DNA of 64,000 nt from CBDDKZ01 sp965230415 (lineage in GTDB: Bacteria > Bacteroidota > Bacteroidia > Cytophagales > JAAEPT01): contig CBDDKZ010000005.1 of NCBI GenBank assembly GCA_965230415.1, forward strand, positions 2,046,001 to 2,110,000. Direction: 5' to 3'. A model generated the notes under the pieces. That model was not told the origin of the DNA. It ran no database searches and saw only the letters and a program-made list of their open reading frames with translations. This document shows positions 61,329 through 64,000 of the stretch, one piece after another. How positions within the stretch are numbered: the stretch's first letter is position 1; each line of letters begins with the position of its first letter. A program made the translations under genes and the position numbers.

Positions 61329-62725
61329 TGAGATTCAATCCGCACAAATAATTGCTCCTTTAATGGTTTGTATTGTTGTTCAAGAGCTGGTATTCTGTAA
61401 AAGAGCTTTGGACAGTAATCGTTTTCATCGTAAATGAAATCGGGCATGTCTTTTTCAAAATTCTCATAAATATTGGCAATAGTGGCCATGTTATCGAGGT
61501 CATCGAAATGCCTTTTTGCAATGCGCCAGTTTAAATAAGCCGTTGCCGCAGTATTACCTTTATCGATAAAAAAATCGCGATTGTCACCTAACACAAGAAT
61601 TTTTCCTTCAATTTGTTCTTCTTTTCTTTTAACATCAAGCTCTGTGGTGTCGATATGTTTATAAAAATCGAAAAGGTAATTGTAAGCGGTTGATAAAATA
61701 CAGAGAACAAGAACATAATAACTCAGCTCACGTTGCCAAATTTTAGAAATGGACACGAAAAAATTGCTGAGGTAAAATGCTGCCATTGGAATAAAGACAT
61801 AGAAATGGTAAGCAGATATTTCTGTAGCAAGTAGAATAGCAAGAATACCTACACCAAACCATACGAGACCCAGGCGGTTTGAACGTACCTGAAAATTAAT
61901 AAATCCTGTACCGGTTGAGACCTTGAATATGGCTATGGCAGCGAAAATTAAAGGGATTATATAAATAGTAACAATAGACGAAGTATCCATATAATTATCT
62001 TTACTGAACCCGAAAGAATAGTAAAAATTGAAAAGTAAAAAATTTCTGAGTCCGCCAAACCAGTAGTACCCTGAGGCAACTAAAAGAGTAGGAAACAGAC
62101 AGGTTATTATAAGTACCATGTACGATTTTAGTGGAGAACTGGTATAAAATAACATGGCACTGAAAGCCAGTAAGAAAAATGTAATGACTGGAAAATAAAA
62201 TAGGGTGGCAATACCAATATAAATGCCTACCATAAATATACCTTGCTGTTGGTTTCCAAATTTCAGCAATTGCAATAGTCGTATAAAGGCCGGTATCAGG
62301 AAAGTGGTGGCCATCATTATAGGTGTCAATGTATACAAATCATAAAAAGCAGAGCCAAGTAGAATAAAGAAAAGTGCGGGTAAATAGGATTTATCTTTAA
62401 GCACATCCAGGCGATTGAGTCCAAAGGTAAAAAGCATGGACTGTAAAAATAGTAGCACCATGGCAACTATTTGATAAGCCAGTTGTGAACGACCAAACAG
62501 CAAATCAATCCCGGCATATACTATTGCCGATGCGAAGCTGAGGTTCTCGTCAAAGTCTCTGTAAATGAGATTCCCAGCATTTATTTTCTCACCTACCAAC
62601 ATCCAGTTCAATTGTGGAACAATTTCCGTACTTTGACTAAAAAAAACCGGGATACGAAGTACCAGCAAGAGAAACAAAATCCCAATTATCCTGAATGGAT
62701 CATTTATGTTAAAAAACTTAATCAA
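61325..62725 (-). CDS. Polytopic membrane protein, possibly glycosyltransferase-like
   Basis: This 466-aa protein has about 11 hydrophobic segments and a short soluble C-terminus. An early D-F-D-E-N-L-S-F-A-S-A motif after the first membrane helix recalls the acidic loop 1 of GT-C/ArnT-PMT-type glycosyltransferases. I cannot assign a family with confidence. The final ~90 residues contain an E-G-K-I-L-V-L-G-D-N-R-D strand and a terminal P-L-K-E-Q-L-F-V-R-I. Divergent from rbfA and convergent with apt. Confidence 0.7.
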   Translation of the reverse strand: MIKFFNINDPFRIIGILFLLLVLRIPVFFSQSTEIVPQLNWMLVGEKINAGNLIYRDFDENLSFASAIVYAGIDLLFGRSQLAYQIVAMVLLFLQSMLFTFGLNRLDVLKDKSYLPALFFILLGSAFYDLYTLTPIMMATTFLIPAFIRLLQLLKFGNQQQGIFMVGIYIGIATLFYFPVITFFLLAFSAMLFYTSSPLKSYMVLIITCLFPTLLVASGYYWFGGLRNFLLFNFYYSFGFSKDNYMDTSSIVTIYIIPLIFAAIAIFKVSTGTGFINFQVRSNRLGLVWFGVGILAILLATEISAYHFYVFIPMAAFYLSNFFVSISKIWQRELSYYVLVLCILSTAYNYLFDFYKHIDTTELDVKRKEEQIEGKILVLGDNRDFFIDKGNTAATAYLNWRIAKRHFDDLDNMATIANIYENFEKDMPDFIYDENDYCPKLFYRIPALEQQYKPLKEQLFVRIESH

Positions 62726-62803
62726 GCCCTTTCGTTAAATTCAATTATTTAATTCGAAACATTTACTATAAACCAAAATTAAGCATAATATTGTAACTAT
62801 ATC

Positions 62804-63205
62804 ATGGAAAGTAAAAGACAACATAAGATAAATCGCCTTCTCTTAAAAGAGTTGGGCGAAATATTTCAACGCGAATTGCAGGAAATTGTTGCTGGAAAAT
62901 TCATTACGGTTACCGAGGTAAGAATCACTCCCGATCTTGGTCTGGCTAAAATTTACCTCAGCATGATGTTAGTTGAGGACAAAGAAGCATTCCTAAAACA
63001 TGTAAACGAACATATAAGTCAAATTCGTTTTAAACTGGGGAATCGCGTTAAGAATCAACTGCGTATTATTCCGGAATTAAAATTCTACCTCGATGAAAGT
63101 GCCGAAGAAGCGGCTAAAATAGATAATTTGATAACTGGCCTCGACATTCCCGAAGAAAGTGATTTAGACGAAGACGACTACAAAGATTTGGACATTGATC
63201 AATAA
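62804..63205 (+). CDS. rbfA: 30S ribosome-binding factor A
   Basis: This 133-aa protein has the RbfA KH-fold pattern: H-K-I-N-R-L-L-L-K-E-L-G-E-I-F, then TEVRITPDLGLAKIYLS, and R-I-I-P-E-L-K-F-Y-L-D-E-S. The acidic tail (E-E-S-D-L-D-E-D-D) is common in Bacteroidota. It assists maturation of the 16S rRNA 5' end. It is followed after 3 nt by the LolC-like permease, a conserved neighbour pair in this phylum. Confidence 0.95.
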   Translation: MESKRQHKINRLLLKELGEIFQRELQEIVAGKFITVTEVRITPDLGLAKIYLSMMLVEDKEAFLKHVNEHISQIRFKLGNRVKNQLRIIPELKFYLDESAEEAAKIDNLITGLDIPEESDLDEDDYKDLDIDQ

Positions 63206-63208
63206 CAC

Positions 63209-64000
63209 GTGAATTTTCCGTTTTTCATAGCCAGAAAGTATTTCTTATCCAGAAAGCGTAAGGCATTTGTTAACTTCATAGTTATAATAGCCATAAGCAT
63301 GCTGTTGTTTGGCTGTGCTGGTCTTATCGTTCTGTTGTCAGTCTTTAATGGATTTAGCGAGCAGCTGAGATCTATCCATAAATCGTTTGATCCTGATATC
63401 GTTATATTACCTTCAGAAGGAAAAACATATCCAATTAATGATTCACTACGGTCAATAATTCGTTCTGTTGAAGGTGTAGCTATTACCACAGAGGTAATTG
63501 AAGATGACGTTTATATCACCTATAAGGGTAATCAGCGCATAGCTCGATTCAAAGGAGTGGAATCAAATTTTTTAGTACAGAATAAAGTCGGAGAATCACT
63601 GCTGATGGGCGAAGCCAGCGTCAATAAAACCATCATGACGAGAGAGCGACCAAGTGATGATCCAGAAGAATTAGTGATAGATCAGGCACTCATTGGCTTA
63701 GGAATACAGTACGATTTAGATATAGCACTCAAAGATCAGTTCAATTCGCTTCAATTATTTTATCCTAAAAGAAAGCACCTTATTACAAGCGACAAGTCAC
63801 TAAATAAAGTAGGCCTGCAACCCGCAGGTGTCTTTCAAATCGAACGCCAATATGATGATCATTATTTGTTTATTCCTATAGCCTTGGCAGAACAGCTTAC
63901 GGATAACGTCAATCGAAGGTCTTTTATTGAAGTAAAGGCTTCACCGGATTTTGATGTTGAGGATGTATCAAAGTCTTTACAAATGACCTTGGGAAACACC
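63209..64000 (+). CDS. LolC/FtsX-type ABC transporter permease (3' truncated by window)
   Basis: Starting at GTG 63209 the frame is open for all 264 codons to the window edge. It begins MNFPFFIARKYFLSRKRKAF, followed by a membrane helix (F-I-V-I-I-A-I-S-M-L-L-F-G-C-A-G-L-I-V-L-L) and V-F-N-G-F-S-E-Q-L. A periplasmic MacB-PCD-like domain then contains S-V-E-G-V-A-I-T-T-E-V and R-F-K-G-V-E. This is the arrangement of LolC/LolE lipoprotein-releasing permeases. Three nt separate it from rbfA. The C-terminal helices are off-window. Confidence 0.88.
   Translation, partial: MNFPFFIARKYFLSRKRKAFVNFIVIIAISMLLFGCAGLIVLLSVFNGFSEQLRSIHKSFDPDIVILPSEGKTYPINDSLRSIIRSVEGVAITTEVIEDDVYITYKGNQRIARFKGVESNFLVQNKVGESLLMGEASVNKTIMTRERPSDDPEELVIDQALIGLGIQYDLDIALKDQFNSLQLFYPKRKHLITSDKSLNKVGLQPAGVFQIERQYDDHYLFIPIALAEQLTDNVNRRSFIEVKASPDFDVEDVSKSLQMTLGNT

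Overview
The window reads as a chromosomal segment of a Bacteroidota bacterium, most likely a free-living, marine-type Cytophagales (Flammeovirgaceae/Cyclobacteriaceae-like; inference). The evidence is low GC, two secreted proteins with type IX secretion C-terminal sorting domains, a TTTG-N22-TAnnTTTG promoter in front of apt, Bacteroidota-type DUF2007-cdsA and RbfA-LolC neighbourhoods, and many Bacteroidota-restricted hypothetical genes.

Layout. 1-9.5 kb: an SDR fragment, a secreted hypothetical, a GAF histidine kinase, an ECF42-type sigma factor with its DGPF/YciI partner, a tandem pair of paralogous unknowns (the second is frameshifted), then CPBP protease, DUF2007 and CdsA. 9.6-11.6 kb: Glu/Leu/Phe/Val dehydrogenase and phosphatidylserine decarboxylase. 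11.8-19.3 kb: a conserved peptide-ligation/proteasome-like cluster, with circularly permuted ATP-grasp, alpha-E, transglutaminase and Anbu in one operon and a convergent transglutaminase-DUF2126 gene.

19.5-48.3 kb: the highlight, an apparently complete extracellular contractile injection system (eCIS, Afp/PVC-like) of the Bacteroidota type. Two convergent operons meet at a striking array of six 13-bp palindromes with an exact 21-bp period. The plus-strand operon (19534-26964) holds a 1195-aa DUF4157 protein with an embedded HNH-like nuclease motif (candidate cargo toxin), a TPR protein, a second DUF4157 protein with acidic nonapeptide repeats and a peptidoglycan-binding-like domain, and the AAA+ ATPase. 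The minus-strand operon (48315 down to 27099, about 21 kb, gaps of 1-70 nt) encodes the particle: DUF4255 terminator/cap, an unknown 425-aa protein, sheath with a large insertion, two tube proteins, a 52-aa DUF5908 protein, LysM-tube protein, VgrG-like spike, PAAR tip, gp25, gpJ-like baseplate, a second large baseplate protein, a 1692-aa PKD/Ig-repeat protein in the usual fibre position, and the tape-measure protein.

48.5-64 kb: a helical-repeat protein upstream of the eCIS operon, a CotH-family lipoprotein with a DUF2490 protein, a copper-type P-type ATPase, a DEAD-box helicase, two tandem paralogous T9SS cargo proteins, rhomboid protease, apt, a multi-pass membrane protein, rbfA and the start of a LolC/FtsX-like ABC permease cut by the window edge.

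Functional reading: the plus operon probably supplies cargo and assembly ATPase while the minus operon builds the syringe. Domain identities rest on reading motifs by eye; no searches were run.
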